Shown here piece after piece: positions 15,682 to 22,848 of a stretch of DNA of 24,179 nucleotides. The position numbers and the translations under genes were made by a program. The notes below the pieces were generated by a model. It worked only from the letters and a program-made list of their open reading frames with translations. It was not told where the DNA came from and did no database searches. How positions within the stretch are numbered: position 1 is the stretch's first letter; every line of letters starts with the position of its first letter. The stretch is from Dwaynesavagella gallinarum (lineage in GTDB: Bacteria > Bacillota > Clostridia > Clostridiales > Clostridiaceae). Location: NCBI GenBank assembly GCA_019120235.1, contig DWVN01000014.1, positions 1-24,179 of the forward strand, read 5' to 3'.

Positions 15682-15966
15682 ATGAAAATACTAGTTTGTT
15701 GTGGGTCAGGACTTGGAAGTAGTTTTATGATTGAGATGAATATACAAAATATATTAAATGAATTAGGGGTAAATGGAATTGAAGTTTCACATTCTGATTT
15801 ATCATCAGCAAAAGGAATGAGTGCAGATATATATGTATCCACGAGAGATTTATCTTCTCAGTTAGAAGGTTTAGGAGGAGAAGTTATATCTCTTAATAAT
15901 ATGATAGATATGGATGAATTAAAGAATAAGTTGTTAGAAACTTTAAAAAAATTAAATGTTTTATGA
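15682..15966 (+). CDS. PTS EIIB component, ascorbate family (UlaB-like)
   Basis: A 94-residue cytoplasmic domain that transfers phosphate from EIIA to the incoming sugar. The phosphocysteine is Cys7 in the P-loop VCCGSGLGSSFMIEMN (5-20), which is very characteristic of UlaB/SgaB. The neighbouring Cys6 is additional. The GGAGG ribosome binding site begins immediately after the EIIA stop codon (TAG shared with the TAGGAGG string), so the two are probably translated in a coupled manner. Length is normal for a free-standing EIIB. Confidence 0.92.
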   Translation: MKILVCCGSGLGSSFMIEMNIQNILNELGVNGIEVSHSDLSSAKGMSADIYVSTRDLSSQLEGLGGEVISLNNMIDMDELKNKLLETLKKLNVL

Positions 15967-15987
15967 TAAATCTTAAGGAGAAAATTT

Positions 15988-17244
15988 ATGCTTGAATTTA
16001 TTTTAGATATATTAAGTGAACCGTCTATATTAGTTGGATTAGTTGCTTTAATTGGATTAATCATACAAAAGAAATCATTTTCTGATTGTTTGCTTGGAAG
16101 TATTAAAACTATAATGGGATTTTTAGTTTTAAGTGGAGGAGCAAGTCTTGTTACTGGATCCTTAGATTATTTTGGAAAAATGTTTGAATACGGATTTGGA
16201 ATAACGGGAATTGTTCCTAATAATGAGGCAATAGTTGGACTTGCATTAAATGAATTAGGAACAACAACTGCTTTGATTATGGCTTTTGGAATGCTTTCAA
16301 ATATTTTAATTGCGAGATTTACAAAACTTAAATATATATTTTTAACAGGACATCACACTTTATATATGGCATGTATGTATGCAGCTATTTTATATGCAGG
16401 AGATATAAAAGGAACAACAGCTGTTGTTATAGGATCAATTTTATTAGGTTTTACAATGGCGATTATGCCAGCTCTTGCAAATCCTTTTATGAAAAAAATA
16501 GTTGGATCGGATCAAGTTGGATTTGGTCATTTTGGAACATTTGGATATATATTGTCAGGATACGTTGGAAAGTTAGTTGGAAAAAATTCAAAATCAACAG
16601 AAGATATAAAATTTCCTAAAGGTTTAAATTTTCTTAGAGATACATCAGTTGCAATATCAATAACAATGCTTGTATTATTTTTAATAGTATCTTTTATGGC
16701 AGGAGCTGAATTTGTACATGAATTAAGTGGGGGGAAAAATTTTATAGTATTTTCTGTTATACAAAGTATAACTTTTGCTGGAGGAGTTTATATAATTCTT
16801 GCAGGTGTTAGATTAATACTTGGAGAAATTGTTCCAGCTTTTAAAGGAATTGCTACGAAATTAGTTCCTAATGCAAAACCTGCATTAGATTGTCCAATAG
16901 TTTTTCCTTATGCACCTAATGCAGTTTTAATTGGATTTTTGAGTAGTTTTGTTGGAGGAATAGTTGGATTATTTATATTAGTTTCTTTTGGTTTTCCTGC
17001 AATATTACCTGGAGTAGTTCCTCATTTTTTCTGCGGAGCAACAGCTGGAGTATTTGGGAATTCAACAGGAGGAAGAAGAGGGGCTATAATTGGATCTTTT
17101 GCAAATGGACTTTTAATAACATTTTTACCTGCAATGCTTCTTCCAACATTATCAGGATTTGGATTTGTTGGAACAACTTTTTCAGATTCAGATTTTGGAG
17201 TATGGGGAATATTCCTAGGAAATATAATAAATATTTTTAAATAA
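15988..17244 (+). CDS. PTS EIIC permease, ascorbate family (UlaA/SgaT-like)
   Basis: An integral membrane permease of 418 residues that moves the substrate while EIIB phosphorylates it. Many hydrophobic helices run from about residue 12 to 415. Typical UlaA segments are FGITGIVPNNEAIVGLALNE (71-90), FLTGHHTLYMACM (117-129) and PFAPNAV-like PYAPNAVLIGFL (309-320), followed by a GVVPHFFCGATAGVFGNSTG stretch (346-365). It is somewhat shorter than the E. coli protein. The ribosome binding site AAGGAG is seven bases before the ATG. Substrate assignment to ascorbate is by family only; homologues may take other sugar acids or pentoses. Confidence 0.92.
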   Translation: MLEFILDILSEPSILVGLVALIGLIIQKKSFSDCLLGSIKTIMGFLVLSGGASLVTGSLDYFGKMFEYGFGITGIVPNNEAIVGLALNELGTTTALIMAFGMLSNILIARFTKLKYIFLTGHHTLYMACMYAAILYAGDIKGTTAVVIGSILLGFTMAIMPALANPFMKKIVGSDQVGFGHFGTFGYILSGYVGKLVGKNSKSTEDIKFPKGLNFLRDTSVAISITMLVLFLIVSFMAGAEFVHELSGGKNFIVFSVIQSITFAGGVYIILAGVRLILGEIVPAFKGIATKLVPNAKPALDCPIVFPYAPNAVLIGFLSSFVGGIVGLFILVSFGFPAILPGVVPHFFCGATAGVFGNSTGGRRGAIIGSFANGLLITFLPAMLLPTLSGFGFVGTTFSDSDFGVWGIFLGNIINIFK

Positions 17245-17270
17245 AAAGAGGCACATTGTGCCTCTTTTTT
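17243..17270. terminator. Bidirectional terminator after the PTS operon
   Basis: GAGGCAC (17248-17254), ATT loop, GTGCCTC (17258-17264), flanked by AAAAA and TTTTTT. It also serves the converging heme-oxygenase-like gene. Confidence 0.92.
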
Positions 17271-17691
17271 AGTTGTTTAATTTACAATCTAATTCATTTG
17301 ATATAGCTAAGTTATATATATAAGCATTATAAATTTCGTTTAAAAATTCTTTTTGCATTTCTTCAGATAATGTAAGTGAATTTAATTTACCATGATATTC
17401 ACCAACATATGTTTTAAAGTCTTCTATTTTATTAAACTTATAATAGTTTAATCCTTCAGGAGAAATTTTATATTCTGAACTTAATATTGAAAAGAAAGTT
17501 CTTCCTCCAAATAAGTCAGCTAAAAATCTTGTATAAGTATGAGCAATAATGAGTTCAGATATATTTTTATATATTTCATTTAATTTTGGTATATATGCTT
17601 CTGTTGAAGTTTTTCCATTAATTAATTTTTTAATATAGTCTGTATGTTCGGAAGTGATATGTAGTAGCTGCGATTTGTCTTTTATATTCAT
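17269..17691 (-). CDS. Shortened heme-oxygenase-like protein
   Basis: About 140 residues (numbered from the ATG at 17691) related to biliverdin-forming heme oxygenases, which are normally about 210-230 residues. The N-terminal heme-ligand region is present (LLHITSEHTDY, candidate proximal His11), then KLINGKTSTEAY and LNEIYKNISE. The distal helix motif HTYTRFLADLFGGR, NYYKF and the C-terminal EEMQKEFLNEIYNAY segment follow. Compared with my memory of HmuO-type proteins, about 80 residues between the first helices and the distal helix are absent, in frame. The start is uncertain: ATG 17691 or GTG 17712, neither with a good ribosome binding site. Only about 20 bases separate the tRNA-Glu terminator from GTG 17712, so no obvious promoter exists. 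It could be a minimal family member or a decaying gene. Confidence 0.72.
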   Translation of the reverse strand: MNIKDKSQLLHITSEHTDYIKKLINGKTSTEAYIPKLNEIYKNISELIIAHTYTRFLADLFGGRTFFSILSSEYKISPEGLNYYKFNKIEDFKTYVGEYHGKLNSLTLSEEMQKEFLNEIYNAYIYNLAISNELDCKLNN

Positions 17692-17733
17692 TATAAAACA
17701 CAATTTCTTCACTTCACTAAATTTTCATGATAC

Positions 17734-17767
17734 AAAAAAGAGGATATATTTATATATCCTCTTTTTT
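17734..17767 (-). terminator. Intrinsic terminator of tRNA-Glu
   Basis: A perfect 16-bp palindrome arm pair (17734-17749 with 17752-17767), core GAGGATATAT, ending in six T residues on the minus strand. It starts directly at the CCA end of the tRNA. Confidence 0.9.
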
Positions 17768-17841
17768 GGTGACCCGTACGGGAATCGAACCCGTGTTACC
17801 ACCGTGAAAGGGTGGTGTCTTAACCGCTTGACCAACGAGCC
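17767..17841 (-). tRNA. tRNA-Glu (anticodon TTC)
   Basis: A 75-base tRNA with encoded CCA. The anticodon arm is CCACC / CTTTCAC / GGTGG, which gives anticodon TTC; the T arm carries GGTTCGATTCC. The acceptor stem GGCTCGT/ACGGGTC pairs with two G-U wobbles. The 5' end is directly preceded by a second copy of the first seven bases (see the repeat). It has its own strong promoter and terminator. Confidence 0.96.
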
Positions 17842-17856
17842 ATAAACGAGCCATAA
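17835..17856. repeat. 11-bp perfect tandem duplication covering the tRNA-Glu 5' end
   Basis: ACGAGCCATAA occurs at 17835-17845 and again at 17846-17856. On the tRNA strand this duplicates GGCTCGT, the 5' acceptor strand, together with four bases of the leader. Confidence 0.92.
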
Positions 17857-17867
17857 TTACTTGATAA

Positions 17868-17896
17868 AGTATATAATATTTAAAAGTTTTTGTCAA
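17868..17896 (-). promoter_or_regulatory. Strong promoter of tRNA-Glu
   Basis: On the minus strand a perfect TTGACA (17896-17891), exactly 17 bases, TATACT (17873-17868). It lies about 26 bases upstream of the mature tRNA 5' end. The rest of the 17897-18037 interval is AT-rich with no gene or clear signal. Confidence 0.85.
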
Positions 17897-18037
17897 TATG
17901 TTTTTCAAAAATAAATTATATAAATTGAATTTTTTAAAATTTATAATTTAACTTAAATAAATTTCTATTTTTTAAAAAGTTATATTATTAAAATATGTTA
18001 ATTATAAGATTGAACATAAAATCCAAATTTTGTCAAG

Positions 18038-18066
18038 TTGACATAAAAAAGTAATATTTGTATCAT
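18038..18066 (+). promoter_or_regulatory. Promoter of tatD with a palindrome over the -35
   Basis: TTGACA (18038-18043), 17 bases, TATCAT (18061-18066). The -35 is the right half of a perfect palindrome TGTCAA-G-TTGACA (18031-18043), a possible operator. Confidence 0.75.
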
Positions 18067-18089
18067 GAATTACTGAAAGGAGTTAGTAA

Positions 18090-18860
18090 ATGTTTTTTAA
18101 AATTTTTGACACTCATTCTCATTATGATGATGAAAGTTTTAATGAAGATAGAGAGGATGTACTTAACAAACAATTTGATTCTGGAGTTAAAAAAATTTTA
18201 AATTGCGCTGTTGATATAGATTCTTGTAAAGAAACGATTAATCTTGTAAATAAATATGATTTTATTTACGGGGCTTGTGGTATACATCCAAGTTATTCTA
18301 AATATTATTATAAAATGAGTTATATTGATGATTTATATGAATATCATAAAGAGAACAAAATTTTAGCTGTGGGAGAAATTGGACTAGATTATTTTTATAA
18401 AGATTTAGATGTTTGTATTCAAAAGGAAATTTTTAAAGAACAATTAGATTTTGCTAAACAGTTAAATAAACCTGTTATTATTCACTGTAGAGATGCACAT
18501 AATGATACTCTAAGTATTGTTAAGGAGTTTATGCCTATTCGTGGAGTTATTCATTGTTTTTCTGGAAGCTTAGATATTGCTAAGGAATGGGTAAAACTTG
18601 GTTTTTATCTTGGAATAGGTGGAGTAGTAACTTTTAAAAATGCTGTGAAAATTATGGAAGTTGTAAAAGAAATTCCAACTGAATACCTTTTAACAGAAAC
18701 TGATTGTCCATATTTATCCCCAGTACCTTTAAGGGGAAAGAGAAATGAATCTATCAATATAGAGCACATTATAAAAAAAATTTCTGAAGTAAAAAATGAA
18801 GACTTCTATAAAATTGCAGATACGTTATATAAAAATGCGTTAAAATTTTTGAATTTATAA
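18090..18860 (+). CDS. tatD: TatD family metal-dependent DNase/hydrolase
   Basis: A TIM-barrel metallohydrolase of 256 residues, full length. The metal-site residues are visible: DTHSHYD (His9, His11), GEIGLDY (Glu96), IIHCRDA (His132), VIHCFSG (His155) and LTETDCPYLSP (Asp205). Homologues act as 3'-5' exonucleases on DNA or process other nucleic acids. The ATG at 18090 follows AAAGGAG. It begins the conserved Bacillus/Clostridium block tatD (yabD) - yabE - rnmV - ksgA and is only 30 bases from the next gene. Confidence 0.95.
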   Translation: MFFKIFDTHSHYDDESFNEDREDVLNKQFDSGVKKILNCAVDIDSCKETINLVNKYDFIYGACGIHPSYSKYYYKMSYIDDLYEYHKENKILAVGEIGLDYFYKDLDVCIQKEIFKEQLDFAKQLNKPVIIHCRDAHNDTLSIVKEFMPIRGVIHCFSGSLDIAKEWVKLGFYLGIGGVVTFKNAVKIMEVVKEIPTEYLLTETDCPYLSPVPLRGKRNESINIEHIIKKISEVKNEDFYKIADTLYKNALKFLNL

Positions 18861-18890
18861 TGTATATTAAAGTTTTATCAGGGGGAGATT

Positions 18891-19958
18891 ATGATAAAGT
18901 CAAAATCGATAAAGACTATATTATTCTCAATTTTTAGTTTCTTAATTTTTGTAATATTGTTTTATTTAGTTGTAAATTTAAATAAACCTGTTACAATTGT
19001 TGTAGATGGTATTGAAATAACGACTCGTACCAGTGGAGAAACTGTTGGAGACGTATTAGAGGAGAATGATATAGTCTTACAAGATGGCAGTAGTGTTTTT
19101 CCATCTAGACACTCAAAAGTTGACAGAGGAGAAAAGATTATTCTTGAAAATCCAGTTCCTGTTATTTTATATCTAGGTAAAATGGATCCATATGAAGTTA
19201 TGACAATTTCTAGAACTGTTGGAGATTTTTTACAAGAACAGGGAGTTGAGGTTGATGAGGGAGATATAATAACTCCTTCAATTGATACACTTATTGTTCC
19301 AGATATGGAGATTTACATTAAATATGTGGATATAAAAGTGGAGCAAGAACAACATGAAATTGGTTATGAAACTAAAATTAATTATAACGATAATCTTTAT
19401 GAAGGAAATGAAAAAGTAGTTCAGGAAGGTAAAAGTGGATTAAGAGTAATAAAAAGAGAAAAACGTTATGAAAATGGAATAGAAGTAGATAACAAAGTTA
19501 TTTATGATAATGTAGAAATTCAGCCTGTTCAAAAAATAGTTGAGAGAGGAAATAAGAAAAAAGAAGTAGTTCATGTTGAGGACGCAAGTTCTCGTCAAGT
19601 TATAAGTAGTGCTTATGAAAATGGTAATAAAATAAATTTTCTGGGTAAAGAATATTCTATAGCTTATACAAAATCTGTTGAGGCTACAGCTTTTTATAAT
19701 AGTGGATCAAATGGAAATCATACTACAGCAACGGGGAATCCTACAGTTTATAATCCAATTGGATGGAGTACTATAGCTGTGGATCCTAAGGTTATACCAC
19801 TTTATACTAGAATTTATGTTGAGGGGTATGGTTTTGGAATAGCTCATGATACTGGTGGAGCTATAAAAGGAAATATTATAGATGTGTTTATGCCAAGTAG
19901 AGATGCTGCTTATACATGGGGTAGAAAAAAAGGTGTTAAAATATATATTTTAGAATAG
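18891..19958 (+). CDS. yabE: YabE-like cell-wall protein with DUF348, G5 and 3D domains
   Basis: 355 residues, secreted and probably anchored by an N-terminal hydrophobic segment (8-29). In order: two ubiquitin-like DUF348 repeats (about 35-88, 90-140, each with a TVGD(V/F)L core), a G5 domain (about 148-220), and a C-terminal 3D domain (about 262-353) with the three aspartates Asp298 (AVDPK), Asp320 (AHDTGG) and Asp331 (IIDVF). The 3D domain is related to MltA-type lytic transglycosylase cores, so a role in peptidoglycan remodelling, as for the YabE/Rpf-like family, is likely. The ribosome binding site is GGGGGAG. A terminator separates it from rnmV. Confidence 0.9.
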   Translation: MIKSKSIKTILFSIFSFLIFVILFYLVVNLNKPVTIVVDGIEITTRTSGETVGDVLEENDIVLQDGSSVFPSRHSKVDRGEKIILENPVPVILYLGKMDPYEVMTISRTVGDFLQEQGVEVDEGDIITPSIDTLIVPDMEIYIKYVDIKVEQEQHEIGYETKINYNDNLYEGNEKVVQEGKSGLRVIKREKRYENGIEVDNKVIYDNVEIQPVQKIVERGNKKKEVVHVEDASSRQVISSAYENGNKINFLGKEYSIAYTKSVEATAFYNSGSNGNHTTATGNPTVYNPIGWSTIAVDPKVIPLYTRIYVEGYGFGIAHDTGGAIKGNIIDVFMPSRDAAYTWGRKKGVKIYILE

Positions 19959-19971
19959 ATTTAAATAAATT

Positions 19972-20010
19972 GGCTGTAATATTTGTTTAACAAGTATTGC
20001 GGCTATTTTT
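19972..20010 (+). terminator. Wobble-paired terminator between yabE and rnmV
   Basis: GGCTGTAATATTT (19972-19984) pairs with AAGTATTGCGGCT (19992-20004), with four G-U pairs, followed by a T tract (20006-20010). The wobbles make it work only on plus-strand RNA. It lies immediately before the rnmV ribosome binding site. Confidence 0.72.
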
Positions 20011-20022
20011 ATAGGAGGATAA

Positions 20023-20583
20023 ATGATAAAAATAAAGGAAGTAATTGTAGTTGAGGGAATAAAAGATGAGATTGCTGTTAAAAGAAGTGTTGATGCTGAG
20101 GTTATATATGTTTCAGGATTTGGAATTTCTAATAAAACAATTAAATTAATAAAAAATGCACAAGAAAGATGTGGAGTTATATTATTTATGGATTCTGACT
20201 CTGCTGGAGAAAGAATAAGAAATATAATTTCAAGTAAAGTTTTAGGAGTTAAACATGCTTACATTTCTAGGGAAAAGAGTTTTAAAAATGGTGATATAGG
20301 AGTAGAAAATGCATCACCTGAAGATATACTTGAATCTATAAAAAATGCTAAGTGTGTAATAGAATATAAAAGAAATGAATTTAATATGGGGGATTTGATT
20401 GAAAATAACTTAGTAAATACACAGGAGTCATCAAAAAGAAGAGAGCTTCTTGGAGATATTTTAGGTATAGGTTATGCAAATGGAAAAAAGTTTTTAGCTA
20501 GACTTAATTATTTTAATATATCAAGAGAACAATTTTTATGTGCTTTAGAGAAACTTAAGGAGATATTAAATGATAAATATTAA
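20023..20583 (+). CDS. rnmV: Ribonuclease M5
   Basis: A Toprim-domain endonuclease that matures the 5S rRNA precursor. 186 residues, normal length. Toprim motifs are VVEGIKDE (catalytic Glu11) and LFMDSDSAGERIR (Asp57, Asp59). The C-terminal part (about 125-186) is the family-specific RNA/ribosomal-protein-binding region. AGGAGG precedes the ATG. The last 14 bases overlap the start of ksgA, a coupling conserved in Firmicutes. Confidence 0.95.
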   Translation: MIKIKEVIVVEGIKDEIAVKRSVDAEVIYVSGFGISNKTIKLIKNAQERCGVILFMDSDSAGERIRNIISSKVLGVKHAYISREKSFKNGDIGVENASPEDILESIKNAKCVIEYKRNEFNMGDLIENNLVNTQESSKRRELLGDILGIGYANGKKFLARLNYFNISREQFLCALEKLKEILNDKY

Positions 20584-21403
20584 AGATATTAAGAAAAAAT
20601 ATGGATTTTATTTTAAATCATTTTTAGGGCAAAATTTTTTTAATAATGATTTTTTACTTGAAGAAATTATTGAAAGTTTAAATATATCAAAAGATGATAT
20701 TGTTCTTGAAATAGGGCCAGGGTTTGGAGTTTTAACGGAAAAACTTTTGTGTAGAGCAAAAAAAGTTATATCTGTTGAAATTGATTCTAATGCTGTTTTT
20801 ATTTTAAATGAAGAATTTAAAGATAAGAAAAATTTTTTGCTTATAAATGAAGACTTTTTGAAAATGGACTTACATAAAATTCAAGAATTTAAAAATCCTA
20901 TAAAAGTTATAGCAAATATACCTTATTATATAACAACTCCCATACTTGAGAAACTTTTTAAAAGTAATTTAAATATAGATTTTATAGCAGTTATGGTTCA
21001 AAAAGAGGTTGGAGAAAGAATTTTAGCAACTCCATCTACAAAAGAATATGGATCTCTTACGGTTTTTGTTAATTATTATTCTAAAGCTTTATTGATTAAA
21101 AAAATTTCTTCGAATAATTTTATTCCCAAACCTAAAGTTGACTCTGTTTTTATAAAATTTGAAATTTTTAAAAATAGATTTTTTAATGATAATAATATTG
21201 AAAATGAGTTTTTAAATTTTGTAAAAAGATGTTTTAGTATGAGGAGAAAAAATTTATTTAATGTTTTAACACAATTTAATAAAAATAAACAGCAGCTTCA
21301 AAATATATCTTATAAATTACAAATTGATTTTAATAATAGAGCAGAAAATTTAGATGTTTTTGATTTTCAAAAAATATTTGTTGAATTAAGCAAACCAAAT
21401 TAA
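20570..21403 (+). CDS. ksgA: 16S rRNA (adenine1518-N6/adenine1519-N6)-dimethyltransferase
   Basis: Dimethylates two adjacent adenines in the 3' terminal helix of 16S rRNA during late small-subunit assembly. 277 residues, full length. SAM-binding motifs are LEIGPGFGVLTEKL (46-59), VEID (69-72) and NEDF (93-96); the catalytic motif is NIPYY (116-120). The C-terminal helical domain includes KRCFSMRRKNLFNVL. The start overlaps rnmV by 14 bases with AAGGAG inside the rnmV gene. The last codons form the left arm of the terminator. Confidence 0.96.
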   Translation: MINIKDIKKKYGFYFKSFLGQNFFNNDFLLEEIIESLNISKDDIVLEIGPGFGVLTEKLLCRAKKVISVEIDSNAVFILNEEFKDKKNFLLINEDFLKMDLHKIQEFKNPIKVIANIPYYITTPILEKLFKSNLNIDFIAVMVQKEVGERILATPSTKEYGSLTVFVNYYSKALLIKKISSNNFIPKPKVDSVFIKFEIFKNRFFNDNNIENEFLNFVKRCFSMRRKNLFNVLTQFNKNKQQLQNISYKLQIDFNNRAENLDVFDFQKIFVELSKPN

Positions 21404-21416
21404 TTTTGGTTTGCTT
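21388..21416 (+). terminator. Terminator embedded in the end of ksgA
   Basis: 12-bp stem AAGCAAACCAAA (21388-21399) with TTTGGTTTGCTT (21405-21416), then a T-rich run. The left arm encodes the last residues of KsgA and the loop contains its stop codon. Confidence 0.86.
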
Positions 21417-21486
21417 TTATTTTAGTAAATTTTAAATTAGTGTTGCATAATATACAATTAAATTTAAAAATATTTTGGAGATTTAA

Positions 21487-22809
21487 ATGAGTGTTTCTGA
21501 TAATAAAAAATTTATAATACTTCAAGAAGATGATAAAGGATTTTCTTTTAATAATAAGAAGCCCTCCGGATATACAAAGATAGAAAGTAAAGATTTTAAG
21601 TTTAAAATTTTTTATTACATTCAAAACGTTAACAATGAAAATACTTATAGTTTAAATCTTATTGTTAAAAATGATTCTAACAAAATTGATGTAATTTCTA
21701 TTGGGGAGGTTAAAGCAGATTCTAATGGTAAAATAGATATTTCCTATGATTTTGATGAATCTATGTTAGATAGTGTTTGTGGAAGTGCCATTTGTGTTAA
21801 GGATTTAAAAGGTGAATTAAAATTTCCTTTAAGTGGTTTTTTACCTAAGAAAAGGGTTTTTAATTGGAAAGTTTCTCAGTTTAGAGGAATTAGAAATAGG
21901 CCATTTAGAAAAGATAATTATTCATTTGAAAGAAAGAAAGAAGTCTATGTTAAAAAAAATGAAACTTCTTATGATGAGGCTCATGATGTACAGGAAGATT
22001 CAGAAAATATTGATAAAGATGTTAAAGAAAAAGATGATGTTAGTGTTAAAAATAAAGATGTAGAAGATAAAACATATTTAAATGAAGAATTTTGTTGTGA
22101 AGAGGATGAAAATTTAGATGAGATGGAGTTTAGAAGTAGTGGGATGTTTTTAATGAGTATGTATGATCAATTGGATCTTTTGGATATAGATAATTCACAT
22201 AGTGAGTCAAGAAATTTTGTAAAAAATATTTATAATAAACATGAGGAGAATGTAAAAAAAATTATAGATATGTCTAAGGAAGGATATGAACAAGCAAAAC
22301 ATCATATAGAGGCACTTAAAAAGCTTTTAATAAAAGATGATGGTAAAATTGAAAAAATGATAAAATCAATATTGCCTAATATGTGCAAAAAAAATAGAGA
22401 GATTAATGGGGATTATGATTATAGATTTTTCTTAAATATATTAAATGAATATGATGAAATGCATTCTTTAAATTATGAGGGGTATGTATTTTTTAAAGTT
22501 TATATAGATAATTTTTCTCAAATGAAGAATATGGAAAAATATGATAATATAAAGTATGCCATTATATATTATCCTATGATTTTTATGTATCCATATTTTA
22601 AAGATAAGGGATATTTCATAGTTGGATTAAATTATGATGAAGATAAAAATATTTCAAATCTTGTTTATGGTGTTGAGGTAAATGAAGGAATGGAATCATT
22701 ATTTCCTTATGATGGGAAAACAGGTTTCAATAAATATGTTTATGATTATGAAAAATCAAAAGGATATCACATAATGGAATATGATTATAAAGAATTTAAG
22801 GTGAAATAA
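21487..22809 (+). CDS. Clostridial-type protein of unknown function
   Basis: 440 residues, no signal peptide or membrane segment. The N-terminal part (about 10-120) is beta-rich, starting with GFSFNNKKPSGYTKIE, and reads like a domain I recall in proteins of spore-forming clostridia. The middle (about 145-215) is low-complexity and strongly charged (many Lys, Asp, Glu), probably disordered, with a CC pair at 203-204. The C-terminal region (about 245-440) has a helical stretch and then a beta-rich segment with YYPMIFMYPYF, YFIVGLNYDEDK and DGKTGFNKYVYDYE; this region also resembles clostridial hypothetical proteins. A CATAATA box (21446-21452) upstream is like a sporulation-sigma -10, but no -35 is clear. 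Function unknown; a role in the spore is only an inference. Confidence 0.72.
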   Translation: MSVSDNKKFIILQEDDKGFSFNNKKPSGYTKIESKDFKFKIFYYIQNVNNENTYSLNLIVKNDSNKIDVISIGEVKADSNGKIDISYDFDESMLDSVCGSAICVKDLKGELKFPLSGFLPKKRVFNWKVSQFRGIRNRPFRKDNYSFERKKEVYVKKNETSYDEAHDVQEDSENIDKDVKEKDDVSVKNKDVEDKTYLNEEFCCEEDENLDEMEFRSSGMFLMSMYDQLDLLDIDNSHSESRNFVKNIYNKHEENVKKIIDMSKEGYEQAKHHIEALKKLLIKDDGKIEKMIKSILPNMCKKNREINGDYDYRFFLNILNEYDEMHSLNYEGYVFFKVYIDNFSQMKNMEKYDNIKYAIIYYPMIFMYPYFKDKGYFIVGLNYDEDKNISNLVYGVEVNEGMESLFPYDGKTGFNKYVYDYEKSKGYHIMEYDYKEFKVK

Positions 22810-22848
22810 TTAAAATAGGTTATGTTTATTAACCTATTTTAATTATTT
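22804..22848. terminator. 19-bp symmetrical terminator between converging genes
   Basis: 22804-22822 pairs perfectly with 22830-22848 around a seven-base loop; core AAAATAGGTTA. The stem is nearly all A-T pairs but long. It includes the stop codons of both neighbouring genes. Confidence 0.72.

Noticed and set aside
15549..16064. Minus-strand open frames across the PTS EIIA/EIIB/EIIC genes
   Set aside because: Antisense to three well-recognised PTS genes; composition is that of a reverse-complement shadow.
17654..17845. Short plus-strand open frame crossing the tRNA-Glu gene
   Set aside because: It runs through a tRNA and its terminator; a common false prediction.
21833..22063. Lys/Met-rich open frame inside the unknown 440-residue gene
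   Set aside because: Out-of-frame reading of the charged low-complexity linker.
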